A stretch of 64,000 nt of DNA from Lentzea alba (GCF_011067745.1 NZ_JAAMPJ010000018.1:150638-214637), one strand, 5' to 3'; positions 8,047 to 17,330 are shown, counted from the first letter of the stretch. The notes: generated from the sequence alone by a model not told the origin. Numbers and translations are program-made.

Positions 8047-10812
8047 GTGACAACAGAAACGATCCCGCTCGCTCCCGAAGCACCCACAAGGACCGCTCCG
8101 CCCGTGCCGAAGAAGAGACGGCTGCTGGCTGTCGCGGTCGTGTCCGGCGCGCTCACCGTGCTGTTGTCGGCGCTGATGCCACTCGCACCCGTGACGATCA
8201 ACGATCCGACCGTCACCTGGCCGGTGAACGCCTCCGCGCCGCGGTCCACGATGCTCGCGCTCAGCGCCTACCGTCCATTCGAGATGGACGCGCGCTTCGG
8301 CTGCGCGACCGCGCGTGCCGCCCATGCCGGCGGTGGCTTGGTGTTCGCGACGGTCTCCCCGTCTGATCCGACGCGCGGTCTCGTCGTGCGGGCGGAGAAC
8401 GGCCGTCTGCTGGTGAGCGGTGTTGCCACGCTGAGCGACCCGGTGCCACCAGGCGACTGCGCGTACCAGATCCGCGGCGACCGCGACGGGTTGGCCGTCC
8501 TGCGCGACGGCACGGAGATCGGCCGATCCGCGACCATGCCGGACGTGCACCTGCTGGCGACCTCGATCACCAGCCTGGCCGGTGCCGACCTGTCCGTGCG
8601 GATCCGGGTGGACGACCAGTTCAGCACCAGTCCGGCACCGCTCAAGATCGTGCTGATGGTGGTGCTCGCACTGTCCGCGGCGACCGCGTTCGCCTGTCTC
8701 GTGCTGCTGGATCGCCGGGTGCGGCGCGAGCCGGGGCGGTTCCGGTTGCGGCTGGGCCCGGTCGACCTGATCGTGCCCGCGATCATGCTGGTCTGGTTGT
8801 TCCTGGCCCCGATGTCAGACGACGACGGCTATTACAGCGCGATGGCCAGGAACGTGCCGTTCGAGGGTTACGTCGGCAACTACTACCAGATCCTCAACCA
8901 GGGCTTCACGCCGTTCTCCTGGTTCTACTACTTCCTCGCGAAGTGGCAGGCTTTCGGCTTCGCTCCGGTGGTTCTGCGCATCCCGGCGTTGCTGTTCGGC
9001 CTCGTGACCTGGTTCGCCGCCCGCCGGTACGTGTCGGGCAGGTTCAGCGGAGTCGTGCTGGGAGCGGCGTTCCTGGCCTGGTGGCTACCGCTGGACATGG
9101 GTGTGCGGCCCGAGGGTGTCGTGACCATGTGCGGCATGCTCACCCTGCTGGCGGTGACCGCCGCGATCGAACGACGGCGACTCGCGTTGCTGGGAGCAGC
9201 CGTGGGCGTCGCCGGTGTCGGGTTCTTCGCGCACCCCACCGGTTTCACCACGCTCGCGCCGCTGCTGGCGGGTCTGCCGTTCGCGTGGAAGCTGCTGAGC
9301 GAGGACGCTGGCTGGCGCACGATCGTGGCGAGGACGCTCGCCGTGCTCTCCCCCGGTGCGGTCGCGGTGATCATGGCGTTCAGCGACGGCAGCCTGCGCG
9401 ATTTCGGGTACGCACAGGAGATCTTCAAGAAGATGGCCGGCTCCGAGACCTGGTACACGGAGTTCGCCCGGTGGACGTTCCTGCTGAACCAGGGCGACGC
9501 CATGGCGAACTACGCCAAGCGGGCCCCGGTGCTCGTGTGCGTCGTGGCGCTGGTCTGGTTCGTCGTGCTGATCACGGCCGCGCGGGCGCGCCGGATCGAC
9601 GTGCCACCGCGGCTCGCGCTGGCGGGCTGGTCGACGCTGTTCGCGTTCTTCCTGCTGTGGTTCACCCCCAGCAAGTGGACGCACCACTTCGGCAGTCTCG
9701 CCGGGATCGGGTCGGTGTTCCTCGCGTTGATGTTGCTGGGCTCGGTGCCGTTGGTCCGCGAACTGACCAGCGACCGGCGCGTGCCGGTTCCGGTGCTGCT
9801 CGGCGGTGTGGTCAGCGTCGTAGCGATGCTCGGACTGGCCGGGCACGGCGCCAACATGTGGCCGTACTCGTGGCATCTCGGTCTGCCGTCCGCGGGCGTT
9901 CCGCCGCACCTGTCGGTGCTCAAGTTCGACAAGCCGTACTGGTGGCTCCTGCTCATCGCGATCGTGGCGTTCGTTCTGCATCGGCGGGGCAAGGGTTCCT
10001 ACGCCTCGGTCATCGCGATCCCGGTCGTGGTCGTGATGTTCTTCGCGGCCAACATCACCTACCTGGTGGGCGGTTTCGCGGTCGCGACGGTGCGGACGCT
10101 GGACACCTGGTCGCCGTGGGCGGCGAGCGTCCAGGACCCGCTCGCCGAACGCTGCGTCGCGGCGGACGCGATCGAGGTGGCGACACCGCGGGCGCTGGTC
10201 CCGTTGCCGGACAGGTGGTTCGCGATCCAGAGCGACCAGCTCGCGACCGTCGTGACCGGGGAACCCACGCCGGTCACCTACGAGTACGCGACGTCGAACG
10301 CGGAGGTGCTCAGCACCGGCGAGCTCACCGACAACGTGACCAGCACGCTGCGGCGAACCCTCGTGCTGCCGCCGGCTCCGAAGGGCGCGACGCAGGTGCG
10401 GCTCACCGGCCAGGGCGAGTTCACCGCGCCCGCCGCGCAGAAGTACGTGCCGCTGCGGGAGTTCCTGCCCCGTGAGGCGGCCGTGGGGGTGGCGTGGCAG
10501 TTCGCGTTCCTGTTCCCCTGCCAGCGCCAGCCGCGCATCCAGGACGGTGTGATCGAACCGATCTCCTACGCGGTGCAGTGGGGCGACACGCAGTGGCTCG
10601 GCCTGAGCGACGCGACGTGGCAACCCGTGCGCGGCGCGTTGTTCGGCGACGTCCTCTCCTCGCAGGAGGTCACCGCGCTCCCGGCGCGGCTGAAGGACTT
10701 CCCCGGCGCGTATCCGATCCAGGTGTACCAGACCAAGCCCCTGCACGAGACCGGCCAGTACACCATCACCCACGACCGGCAGACCCGCATGGGCTGGGAG
10801 GGCGTCCGATGA
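8047..10812 (+). CDS. emb: Arabinofuranosyltransferase, EmbA/B/C family
   Basis: A 921-residue polytopic membrane protein. Residues 24-46 form the first helix. An extracytoplasmic beta-rich domain (about 50-200) follows, then a long run of helices, then a large C-terminal extracytoplasmic domain from about residue 690. The acidic loop MSDDDGYYSAMARN (about 256-269) corresponds to the DD-containing catalytic loop of GT-C Emb enzymes, which take decaprenyl-phosphoryl-arabinose and extend arabinan of arabinogalactan or lipoarabinomannan. Mycobacterial homologues are longer (about 1,050-1,100 residues); this one is compact but intact. The next two genes overlap it by ATGA and supply the donor pathway, which supports the call. 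Only one Emb is present here, so EmbA, B or C cannot be assigned. Confidence 0.88.
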   Translation: MTTETIPLAPEAPTRTAPPVPKKRRLLAVAVVSGALTVLLSALMPLAPVTINDPTVTWPVNASAPRSTMLALSAYRPFEMDARFGCATARAAHAGGGLVFATVSPSDPTRGLVVRAENGRLLVSGVATLSDPVPPGDCAYQIRGDRDGLAVLRDGTEIGRSATMPDVHLLATSITSLAGADLSVRIRVDDQFSTSPAPLKIVLMVVLALSAATAFACLVLLDRRVRREPGRFRLRLGPVDLIVPAIMLVWLFLAPMSDDDGYYSAMARNVPFEGYVGNYYQILNQGFTPFSWFYYFLAKWQAFGFAPVVLRIPALLFGLVTWFAARRYVSGRFSGVVLGAAFLAWWLPLDMGVRPEGVVTMCGMLTLLAVTAAIERRRLALLGAAVGVAGVGFFAHPTGFTTLAPLLAGLPFAWKLLSEDAGWRTIVARTLAVLSPGAVAVIMAFSDGSLRDFGYAQEIFKKMAGSETWYTEFARWTFLLNQGDAMANYAKRAPVLVCVVALVWFVVLITAARARRIDVPPRLALAGWSTLFAFFLLWFTPSKWTHHFGSLAGIGSVFLALMLLGSVPLVRELTSDRRVPVPVLLGGVVSVVAMLGLAGHGANMWPYSWHLGLPSAGVPPHLSVLKFDKPYWWLLLIAIVAFVLHRRGKGSYASVIAIPVVVVMFFAANITYLVGGFAVATVRTLDTWSPWAASVQDPLAERCVAADAIEVATPRALVPLPDRWFAIQSDQLATVVTGEPTPVTYEYATSNAEVLSTGELTDNVTSTLRRTLVLPPAPKGATQVRLTGQGEFTAPAAQKYVPLREFLPREAAVGVAWQFAFLFPCQRQPRIQDGVIEPISYAVQWGDTQWLGLSDATWQPVRGALFGDVLSSQEVTALPARLKDFPGAYPIQVYQTKPLHETGQYTITHDRQTRMGWEGVR

Positions 10813-11312
10813 GCGACCGTGAAGCGGAGGTGCTGGTCGCCGTGCAGTCGGCGCTCGCGAAACCACCGGTGGTGCGAGCGGCCCGGCTGCTGTCGTTCTT
10901 CGGCGAGCACAGCGCGGGCTGGGTGGCGCTGGGCGTGGCGGGCTGGTTCGTGGACCGCCGCCGCCGTCCGGAATGGACGGTCGCGGCCACCTCCGTGGTG
11001 GCCGCGCACGCCGCGTCCATCGTGGTGAAGCGCGTGGTCCGGCGCAGGCGCCCGCACCACGCGGGCGTCCAGGTGCTGGCGGGCACCCCGAGCAGGCTGA
11101 GTTTCCCGTCGTCACACGCGACCTCGACCACCACGGCCGCGGTCGCCTACGGCGCGCTGACCAACCAGCCGCTGGTGCCGATCCTGGTGCCACCGATGGT
11201 GATCAGCAGGCTGGTGCTGGGCGTGCACTACCCGACCGACGTGCTGGCCGGCGCCGTGCTGGGTGCCGTGGTGGCGCGCGGTGTGCGCCGCGCCGTGTGG
11301 GGGCGTCGATGA
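10809..11312 (+). CDS. PAP2 phosphatase (Rv3807c-like, DPA pathway)
   Basis: A 167-residue membrane protein with the three PAP2 phosphatase motifs in order: KRVVRRRRPH, PSSHATS and SRLVLGVHYPTD, the last two holding the catalytic histidines. ATG 10809 overlaps the emb stop by 4 nt and its own stop overlaps the UbiA start the same way. In mycobacteria the equivalent pair Rv3807c/Rv3806c lies in the arabinogalactan region, and the phosphatase is thought to dephosphorylate decaprenyl-phosphoryl-5-phosphoribose. The same function is inferred here from motif and gene order. An undecaprenyl-pyrophosphate phosphatase role is the alternative. Confidence 0.85.
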   Translation: MSDREAEVLVAVQSALAKPPVVRAARLLSFFGEHSAGWVALGVAGWFVDRRRRPEWTVAATSVVAAHAASIVVKRVVRRRRPHHAGVQVLAGTPSRLSFPSSHATSTTTAAVAYGALTNQPLVPILVPPMVISRLVLGVHYPTDVLAGAVLGAVVARGVRRAVWGRR

Positions 11313-12199
11313 CCGTGGCGACGCAGACCCGGCCGTCGGTGGTTCGTGGCCTGATCAAGACTGCCCGGCCGCACCAGTGGACGAAGAACGCCCTCGTGCT
11401 GGCCGCACCCTTCGCGTCGAGCAGGATCACGGAAGCCGCCGTACTGCGTTCGGCGGCGCTGGCGTTCGTGGCGTTCTGCTGCGCGGCCTCGGCGGTGTAC
11501 CTGATCAACGACGCCAAGGACGTGGAAGCCGACCGCGCCCATCCGAAGAAGCGCGAACGGCCGATCGCGGCGGGCATCGTGCCCGTGCCGCTCGCCGTCG
11601 GCACGGCAGGTGTGCTGATGGCCGCGTCCCTGGCGGTCGGCGCGGTGGCGGGCTGGAAGCTGCTCGTGCTCATGGTCGTCTACCTGGCGGTGCAGCTGGG
11701 CTACTGCTTCGGCCTGAAGCACCAGCCCGTGCTGGAACTGTGCGTGGTCGCGTCGGGGTTCCTGCTGCGCGCCATCGCGGGCGGCCTGGGCGCCCACATC
11801 GCACCCAGCCAGTGGTTCCTGCTCGTGACGGCGTTCGGATCGCTGTTCATCGTGGCGGGCAAGCGGTATGCGGAGATCAAGCTCTTCCACGCCACCGGTG
11901 CGGCGATCCGCCACTCGTTGACCAAGTACTCCGAGACCTACCTGCGGTTCGTCTGGGCCACCTCGGCCGCTGTCATGAACATGACGTACGGCCTGTGGGC
12001 GTTCGAGCTGGGTCAGCGCACCAGCAGTCCGTGGGCCGCCCTGTCCATGGTCCCGTTCGTCATCGCCGTGCTCCGCTACGCCGTCGACGTCGACAGCGGC
12101 AAGGCGGGCGCGCCGGACGACCTGGCCCGCTCGGACCGCGTCCTGCAGTCGCTGGGCCTCGCCTGGGTGGTGACCGTCGCGCTGGCCATCTACCTCTGA
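11309..12199 (+). CDS. ubiA: Decaprenyl-phosphate phosphoribosyltransferase (UbiA family)
   Basis: A 296-residue polytopic UbiA-fold enzyme. The first aspartate motif NDAKDVEADRAHPKKRERPI (N67, D68, D71, D75) is nearly the same as in mycobacterial Rv3806c, which transfers phosphoribose from PRPP to decaprenyl phosphate, the first committed step to the arabinose donor DPA. The second acidic motif is DVDSGKAGAPDDLARSD near the C-terminal third. About nine membrane helices are visible. The start is fixed by the ATGA overlap with the PAP2 gene. It is the last gene of the three-gene envelope operon and ends 17 nt before the convergent MarR gene. Confidence 0.9.
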   Translation: MTVATQTRPSVVRGLIKTARPHQWTKNALVLAAPFASSRITEAAVLRSAALAFVAFCCAASAVYLINDAKDVEADRAHPKKRERPIAAGIVPVPLAVGTAGVLMAASLAVGAVAGWKLLVLMVVYLAVQLGYCFGLKHQPVLELCVVASGFLLRAIAGGLGAHIAPSQWFLLVTAFGSLFIVAGKRYAEIKLFHATGAAIRHSLTKYSETYLRFVWATSAAVMNMTYGLWAFELGQRTSSPWAALSMVPFVIAVLRYAVDVDSGKAGAPDDLARSDRVLQSLGLAWVVTVALAIYL

Positions 12200-12216
12200 C
12201 CGGGCTCTGACCGGGA

Positions 12217-12681
12217 TCAGTCGAGTTCCGCGACCCGCGCCTGCAGGTCGTTCACGAACCGGCTGAGCAGGCGCCCGAACGTGACCTGGTCCTCCTCCGA
12301 CCAGTCGGCCACCGCACCGGTGAACCAGCCGAGGATCGCCTCCAGATAACGGCCCGCCGCCGCGGCACCGGAGTCCGTCAGCTCGATCAGCCGGGCGCGC
12401 TGATCGGTCGGATCGGTGACGCGGCGGACCAGGCCGGCGCCCTCCAGGTCGTGCAGGTGCCGCGTGACGTGCGGGCCCACGACCTGCATGCGCGCGGCGA
12501 TCTCCCCCACTCGCAACGGCTGGCCGGCCATGCGCAGCGTCATGAGCACGGTCAGGCCCGGGCGGTCGATCGGGAGGCCCACGTGGTCCATCGCCCGTTC
12601 CACCAGCTGGCTGCGGTTGAGCACGGTGCCCAGTTGCATCAGGTGCGGCAGCACTGCCGCGGGGTCGAGACGCTCGCTCAT
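12217..12681 (-). CDS. MarR family regulator
   Basis: A 154-residue protein with the MarR winged helix: QPLRVGEIAARMQVVGPHVT as the recognition helix region, then HLHDLEGAGLVRRVTDPTDQ and the wing RARLIELTDSG. It is flanked by dimerisation helices. ATG 12681 lies 14 nt from a perfect 15-bp palindrome in the divergent region, so it very likely represses itself and the FAD monooxygenase opposite. Members of this family commonly respond to phenolic or oxidant ligands; the ligand here is unknown. Confidence 0.88.
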   Translation of the reverse strand: MSERLDPAAVLPHLMQLGTVLNRSQLVERAMDHVGLPIDRPGLTVLMTLRMAGQPLRVGEIAARMQVVGPHVTRHLHDLEGAGLVRRVTDPTDQRARLIELTDSGAAAAGRYLEAILGWFTGAVADWSEEDQVTFGRLLSRFVNDLQARVAELD

Positions 12682-12694
12682 CTCACACCTTACT

Positions 12695-12783
12695 TACCTA
12701 ACTTAGGTATATGCTTGCCGTGGTCTCGCTCACACCGCGGCGATCACCGCGGCCCGAAAAAGGATACCTAAGTCAGTTAACTG
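12695..12783. promoter_or_regulatory. MarR operator region with a perfect palindrome
   Basis: The perfect 15-bp palindrome TACCTAAcTTAGGTA spans 12695-12709. A second half-site TACCTAAG starts at 12765 and runs into the 10-bp palindrome CAGTTAACTG (12774-12783), just before the monooxygenase ribosome site GGAGGAG. Two sites flanking a divergent promoter, one near each start, fit repression of both genes by the adjacent MarR protein. Confidence 0.7.
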
Positions 12784-12791
12784 GAGGAGCC

Positions 12792-13940
12792 ATGAGCACC
12801 GTCCTGATCTCCGGCGCCGGCATCGCCGGGCCCGCGCTCGCGTTCTGGCTGCGCAGGCGCGGTTTCGACGTCACCGTGGTGGAGAAGTCTCACACCCCGC
12901 GCGGCGGCGGCTACCCCATCGACATCCGCGGTACCGCGTTGGGGGTGGTCGAGCGGATGGGGCTCCTCCCCCGGCTGCGGGAGGCCCACGTGAACACGCG
13001 GCGGATCACGTTCCTCAACGCCGACGGCAGCCAGGTCGCGTCGATCCGGCCGGAGGTGATCACCGGTGGCGACGGTCGTGACCTGGAAGTGCGGCGCGGC
13101 GACCTCACCGAGATCCTGTACGACACCGTGCGCGACGACGTCGAGTTCTTGTTCGACAACAGCATCGTCGCCCTGAACGATCATGCCCGAGGCGTGGACG
13201 TGACGTTCAGCAGCGATCTTCAGCGCACCTACGACCACGTGGTCGGCGCTGATGGGTTGCACTCGGCGGTGCGGGAGTTGACGTTCGGGCCGGAGGAGCG
13301 GTTCCACCGTTATCTCGGCTACTGCTTCGCGGGCTTCACGATGCCCAACGACCTCGGCCTGAGCCACGAGGGCGTGCTGTGGAACGAACCCGGCCGCGCC
13401 GCCGCGCTCTACGCCGTGGGTGAGGGCGAGAACGTGCACGGGTTCTTGAGCTTCACCCGGTCTGAGGCGCCGTTCGGTGCGTTCCGCGCTCCGGAGGCCC
13501 AGCGCGCACTGGTCACGGAGGTGTTCGCCGATGACGGCTGGGAGGTGCCGCGGCTGCTCAAGGCCATGCACGCGGCGGACGACCTGTTCTTCGACACGGT
13601 CAGTCAGATCCGCATGCCGCGCTGGTCGTCCGGCCGCGTCGCCCTGGTCGGCGATGCCGCGCACGCCCCGTCGTTCCTGACCGGGCAGGGGTCGAGCCTC
13701 GCGCTCGTCGGGGCTTACGTGCTGGCCCGCCACCTGGGCGACGCGCCGGCGTACGAACGGGAGGTCCGGCCGTTCGTCGAGGCGAACCAGGACCTGGTGG
13801 ACGTGGGCGACGCGGAGCTGTTCCCCGGCACCGCCGAGGCGTTGGCCGCGCGCAACGCCGCCCTGCGCGAACGCACGACCATGCCCGCCGAGGCCGGCCG
13901 CCCCGAGCACTCCGCGTTCATGCTCCCCGACTTCGAATAG
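12792..13940 (+). CDS. FAD-dependent monooxygenase (PHBH/TetX-like)
   Basis: A 382-residue class A flavoprotein with three expected motifs: the Rossmann GxGxxG (LISGAGIAGPALAFWLRRRG, 5-24), the DG motif (VVGADGLHSAVR) and the FAD-ribityl GD motif (ALVGDAAHAPSFLTGQGSSL). It would hydroxylate an aromatic or polyketide-like substrate with NAD(P)H and oxygen in the cytosol. TetX and rifampicin monooxygenases belong to this family, but the substrate cannot be read from sequence. ATG 12792 has a strong GGAGGAG site; an in-frame ATG at 12711 has none and lies in the operator region. It is divergent from the MarR gene and probably repressed by it. Confidence 0.88.
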   Translation: MSTVLISGAGIAGPALAFWLRRRGFDVTVVEKSHTPRGGGYPIDIRGTALGVVERMGLLPRLREAHVNTRRITFLNADGSQVASIRPEVITGGDGRDLEVRRGDLTEILYDTVRDDVEFLFDNSIVALNDHARGVDVTFSSDLQRTYDHVVGADGLHSAVRELTFGPEERFHRYLGYCFAGFTMPNDLGLSHEGVLWNEPGRAAALYAVGEGENVHGFLSFTRSEAPFGAFRAPEAQRALVTEVFADDGWEVPRLLKAMHAADDLFFDTVSQIRMPRWSSGRVALVGDAAHAPSFLTGQGSSLALVGAYVLARHLGDAPAYEREVRPFVEANQDLVDVGDAELFPGTAEALAARNAALRERTTMPAEAGRPEHSAFMLPDFE

Positions 13941-13950
13941 TGTCGCTCCA

Positions 13951-14781
13951 ATGCGGACGTTCAGCCAGGTCGACGTGTTCACCGACGAGTTCACGAAGGG
14001 CAACGCGCTCGCGGTCGTGCACGACGCGGAAGGCCTGACCGCCGAGGAGATGGCGGCCTTCGCGAACTGGACGAACCTGGCCGAGACCACGTTCCTCCTG
14101 CCACCGGAAGACCCCGCCGCCGACTACCGGGTGCGGATCTTCACGGTGAGCCGCGAGCTGCCGTTCGCCGGCCACCCCACGCTCGGGTCGGCCCGCGCGT
14201 GGCTCGCCGCCGGGCACACCCCGCGCGATCCCGACCGGGTGGTGCAGGAGTGCGGGGCCGGGCTGGTCGAGGTGCGCCGCGACGGCTCGCGGCTGGCGTT
14301 CGCCGCGCCACCGCTGGTGCGCGGTGGTCCGGTCGAGGACCATGCCGCACTGGCCGCGGCGCTGGCGATCACGCCGGAGGAGATCGCCGGCGCGCAGTGG
14401 GCCGACAACGGGCCCGGCTGGGTCGCGGTGCTGTTGCACTCCGCCGAGGCGGTGCTGGCGGTGCGGCCCGACTACTCGCGGTTCGGTGAGTTCACCGGGC
14501 TCGGTGTGGTCGGGCCGCACAGCGACGGTGGTGACGCCGCGTTCGAGGTGCGGGCGTTCATCAACGAGGGCAGCCGGTACGAGGAGGACCCGGTGACGGG
14601 CAGCCTCAACGCCGCGATCGCCCAGTGGCTCATCCCCGCGGGCATCGCCCGGCCGCGGTACGTCGCGGCCCAGGGCACCAAGCTCGGGCGCCGTGGGCGA
14701 ATTCACCTCGAACAGGACGGCGACCGGATCTGGGTGGGCGGCAACACGATTGTCGGCATCACCGGCCGGGTGGCGCTGTGA
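13951..14781 (+). CDS. PhzF family isomerase/epimerase-like protein
   Basis: A 276-residue protein with the two-lobed PhzF/diaminopimelate-epimerase fold. Glu45 in NLAETTFLL matches the single catalytic Glu of PhzF. Other family blocks are LPFAGHPTLGSA (N-lobe) and EEDPVTGSLNAAIAQWL (C-lobe). PhzF isomerises dihydrohydroxyanthranilate in phenazine synthesis, but no other phenazine gene is present, so a different isomerisation is likely. It starts 11 nt after the monooxygenase stop and is probably cotranscribed with it under MarR control. Confidence 0.85.
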   Translation: MRTFSQVDVFTDEFTKGNALAVVHDAEGLTAEEMAAFANWTNLAETTFLLPPEDPAADYRVRIFTVSRELPFAGHPTLGSARAWLAAGHTPRDPDRVVQECGAGLVEVRRDGSRLAFAAPPLVRGGPVEDHAALAAALAITPEEIAGAQWADNGPGWVAVLLHSAEAVLAVRPDYSRFGEFTGLGVVGPHSDGGDAAFEVRAFINEGSRYEEDPVTGSLNAAIAQWLIPAGIARPRYVAAQGTKLGRRGRIHLEQDGDRIWVGGNTIVGITGRVAL

Positions 14782-14811
14782 GCCCTACCCCGCCGCACGG
14801 GGTTTCAAACG

Positions 14812-14841
14812 TTGTTCTTGATCGCCTTCGGGTGACAGACT
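14812..14841 (+). promoter_or_regulatory. Putative promoter of the PP2C/B12-sensor operon
   Basis: A -35-like TTGTTC (14812-14817), 18 bp, then -10-like CAGACT (14836-14841). The GTG start follows 6 nt later (14848), predicting a leaderless mRNA. This is a weak match to the housekeeping consensus; it is reported because it fixes the start. Confidence 0.35.
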
Positions 14842-14847
14842 CGGTGC

Positions 14848-16302
14848 GTGGTCGCGGTTTCCAGCTGGTTGCGGTCGCCGTGCCCCGCACTCGTCGTCGA
14901 CGCTGCCGGTGTTGTGCACGGCATGAACGACGCAGCCAAGTCCCTTTTCCCGCAGCAGGTCTCGCTGCCGCGGTGGCAGCACGGCGAGTCCGTGTCCATC
15001 GCGGAACGCTGCTATGCCGCGCACCGGGTCGACCACGAGGACGGCTCGTCCACCTGGTGGTTGCTCGACGAGACGGACCTGTGGCTCGAACGGGAGCGGG
15101 CCTCGCTGCTGATGCGGATGTCCAGCGCCCTGATGACGTCGCTCAACCCCGAGCGGTGCATGAACCTCGTGGCCGAGCTCGCGGCCACGCACCTCGCGGA
15201 CGAGGCGCTCGTGATCGCGCCGCGGTCGAACCACGGCCACCCCATCACGCGCTGCCTGCGGGGTGAACCGCCGACCTACGAACTGCAGCACGTCGACGTC
15301 GAGGACGTCGTGGGTCTGGGCGAGGCGCTGCGCGGATTCCCGCCCGTGCCGTCGCGGTGGATCGACCCGGCCGCGGCGCCCGAGTGGCTCGCCAAGGGCG
15401 TGGCGTCGATCGTCGTGACGCCGTTGCCCGGTCACGGCGTGCCGGCCGGCGCGTTGATCCTCGTGCGGCGGGACAAGCAGTTCAGCGAGAGCGAAGAGGC
15501 CTTCGCGCGGATGTTCGCCTCCCGTGCGGGCGTGGCGATGTCGGCGGCGAACCTGTTCACCCAGCAGGCGGTGATCACGGAACGGCTGACCAGGGACCTG
15601 CTGCCGCCCGCGCTGCGCCGCTACGAGCACGTCGAGCTGGCCGGTCGCTACCGCGCGTCCGCCGACACCGAACACGTCGGCGGCGACTTCTACGACGTGC
15701 ACGAACTTCCCGACGACGAACTGTTCGTCGTGCTCGGCGACGTGTGCGGCAAGGGGCTCGACGCGGCGGTGCAGACCGGCAAGGTCCGCACCGCGCTGCA
15801 CGCGCTCCTGCAGGTGGTGACCGACCACGACCGCATGCTGCGGGCCCTCAACCAGGCGCTGCTCACCGCGGACCACTCCCGCTTCGTCACCGTGGCCGTC
15901 GGCACCGTTCGCCCGGTCGACGACGGCCTGCGCGTGACGCTGACCTCAGGTGGACACCTGCCGCCGCTGATCGTGCGGGCCGGCGGCGCCGTCGAGGTGG
16001 CCAAGACCCGCGGCACGCTCGTCGGAATCCTCCCGGACATCACGACGACGACCGACGAGGTGGTGCTCGCGCCGGGCGACTCGTGCCTGCTCTACACCGA
16101 CGGCATCACCGAGGCCTGCGGCGGTCCGCTGGGCGACGAGGAGTTCGGCGAGGACCGCCTGCACCGCGCTCTGGCCGCGTGCGGTGGCATGCCGGCCGAG
16201 GCGCTGGTGGAACACGTGCACATGCTTGCGGCGCAATGGATCGGTGCCGGTGGCCACGACGACATGGCGGTGCTCGCGATCGCCGCGCCGCGCCGGAGGT
16301 GA
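14848..16302 (+). CDS. SpoIIE-type PP2C serine phosphatase with PAS- and GAF-like region
   Basis: 484 residues. The N-terminal 75 residues look like a PAS-type sensor (CPALVVDAAGVVHGMNDAAK). A GAF-like domain follows (about 85-230), then a helical linker and a PPM/SpoIIE phosphatase domain (about 250-480). Metal-binding and core motifs are present: HVGGDFYDV, LGDVCGKGLDA, SCLLYTDGITEA and GHDDMAVLAI. Such enzymes dephosphorylate STAS anti-sigma antagonists in partner-switching pathways. A STAS protein lies at 19228-19572, so it is a plausible substrate. The gene touches the next one, which encodes a B12 photosensor-like protein; this suggests light or B12 input to the phosphatase (inference). 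Confidence 0.85.
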   Translation: MVAVSSWLRSPCPALVVDAAGVVHGMNDAAKSLFPQQVSLPRWQHGESVSIAERCYAAHRVDHEDGSSTWWLLDETDLWLERERASLLMRMSSALMTSLNPERCMNLVAELAATHLADEALVIAPRSNHGHPITRCLRGEPPTYELQHVDVEDVVGLGEALRGFPPVPSRWIDPAAAPEWLAKGVASIVVTPLPGHGVPAGALILVRRDKQFSESEEAFARMFASRAGVAMSAANLFTQQAVITERLTRDLLPPALRRYEHVELAGRYRASADTEHVGGDFYDVHELPDDELFVVLGDVCGKGLDAAVQTGKVRTALHALLQVVTDHDRMLRALNQALLTADHSRFVTVAVGTVRPVDDGLRVTLTSGGHLPPLIVRAGGAVEVAKTRGTLVGILPDITTTTDEVVLAPGDSCLLYTDGITEACGGPLGDEEFGEDRLHRALAACGGMPAEALVEHVHMLAAQWIGAGGHDDMAVLAIAAPRRR

Positions 16303-16304
16303 AC

Positions 16305-17330
16305 GTGAAGGCCGTCGACTCGTTGTGGGAGGCCGTGCTCGACGGTGACGAACACCGCGCGACCGGCGTGGTGCTCGACGCCGCCGAAGAGCTCGGCCAC
16401 GAGGTCGTGCTGCTCGACGTGGTCGGCGCGGTGCAGCGGCGCGTCGGACTGGAGTGGGCGGCGAACCGGATCAGCGTCGCACAGGAGCACTCGATCACCG
16501 CGATCAACGAGCGTGCGGTCACCGCGTTGTCGATCACCAAGCCCTGGCGGGAGCCGGTGCACGGCCGGGTGACGGTGGCGTGCGTGGACGGCGAGTGGCA
16601 CGCGTTGCCCGCGCGGTTGCTGGCGGAAGTGCTGTCGTTGCGCGGTTTCGCCGTCGACTACCTGGGCGCGCAGGTGCCGGCGCCGCACCTGATCACGTAC
16701 CTGCACCGCACCAACCCGGACGTGGTGGCGTTGTCCAGTTCCATCGCCACCCGGCTGCCCTCGGCGCACGCCACGATGACGGCGTGCCAGGCCACGGGCG
16801 TGCCGGTGATGGTGGGCGGCGCGGCGTTCGGCACTGACGGCACGCACGCGCGGAGGTTCGGCGCGAACGCGTGGGCCGCTGACGCGCGGTCAGCCGCGGA
16901 CATGCTGTTGTCGCAGACGTTGCCGGTGCCGACCGCGCCGCACCAGCCGATCGACGACCTGCCGCACCTCGCCGACCAGGAGTACACGCTGGTGAAGCGC
17001 AGCGCGGGCGAGCTGGTGCGGTCGGTGTACCGCGGACTGGAGGAACGCTTGCCCGCCATGCGTTCCTACAACGACGAACAACGGCAGCACACGGCCGAAG
17101 ACCTCGCACACATCGTGGAGTTCCTCGCGACCGCGCTGTACCTGGACGACGACGGGTTGTTCCGCTCGTTCCTGTTGTGGACCGGCGAGGTGCTCAACGC
17201 GCGCGGAGTACCCGCACGGGTGTTGGAGCCCGCACTGGACCTGCTCGCCGCGCAGCTGCGGGATTTCCCGCGTGCGCAACGGATGCTGGCCCAGGCGGGC
17301 TACATCATTACGGCTTGTCCGCGACCTTGA
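16305..17330 (+). CDS. CarH/LitR-like adenosylcobalamin-binding sensor lacking HTH
   Basis: A 341-residue protein. Residues 1-80 form the helical bundle that caps AdoCbl in CarH-type photoreceptors and carry the diagnostic W-x9-EH motif (W51, E61, H62). Residues 88-215 are the Rossmann-like B12 domain. DGEWHALPAR holds the cobalt-ligand His99, though the usual Gly after it is Pro. No MerR-type DNA-binding domain is present; instead a helical C-terminus of about 110 residues follows. GTG 16305 has GGAGG at a 5-nt spacing. It is directly coupled to the PP2C gene, so it probably controls that phosphatase instead of DNA. Its 3' end overlaps the convergent lipoprotein gene by 23 nt. Confidence 0.82.
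   Translation: MKAVDSLWEAVLDGDEHRATGVVLDAAEELGHEVVLLDVVGAVQRRVGLEWAANRISVAQEHSITAINERAVTALSITKPWREPVHGRVTVACVDGEWHALPARLLAEVLSLRGFAVDYLGAQVPAPHLITYLHRTNPDVVALSSSIATRLPSAHATMTACQATGVPVMVGGAAFGTDGTHARRFGANAWAADARSAADMLLSQTLPVPTAPHQPIDDLPHLADQEYTLVKRSAGELVRSVYRGLEERLPAMRSYNDEQRQHTAEDLAHIVEFLATALYLDDDGLFRSFLLWTGEVLNARGVPARVLEPALDLLAAQLRDFPRAQRMLAQAGYIITACPRP

Noticed and set aside
12200..12216. CTGACCGGG direct repeat after the UbiA gene as a terminator
   Set aside because: It is a short direct repeat with no stem; no hairpin was found in the 17-nt gap.
12711..12791. ATG 12711 as start of the FAD monooxygenase
   Set aside because: It has no ribosome site and lies in the MarR operator region; ATG 12792 has GGAGGAG and starts at the FAD-binding motif.
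16150..16310. A cobalamin riboswitch before the B12-sensor gene
   Set aside because: The gene starts directly after the phosphatase stop; there is no leader long enough for a riboswitch.
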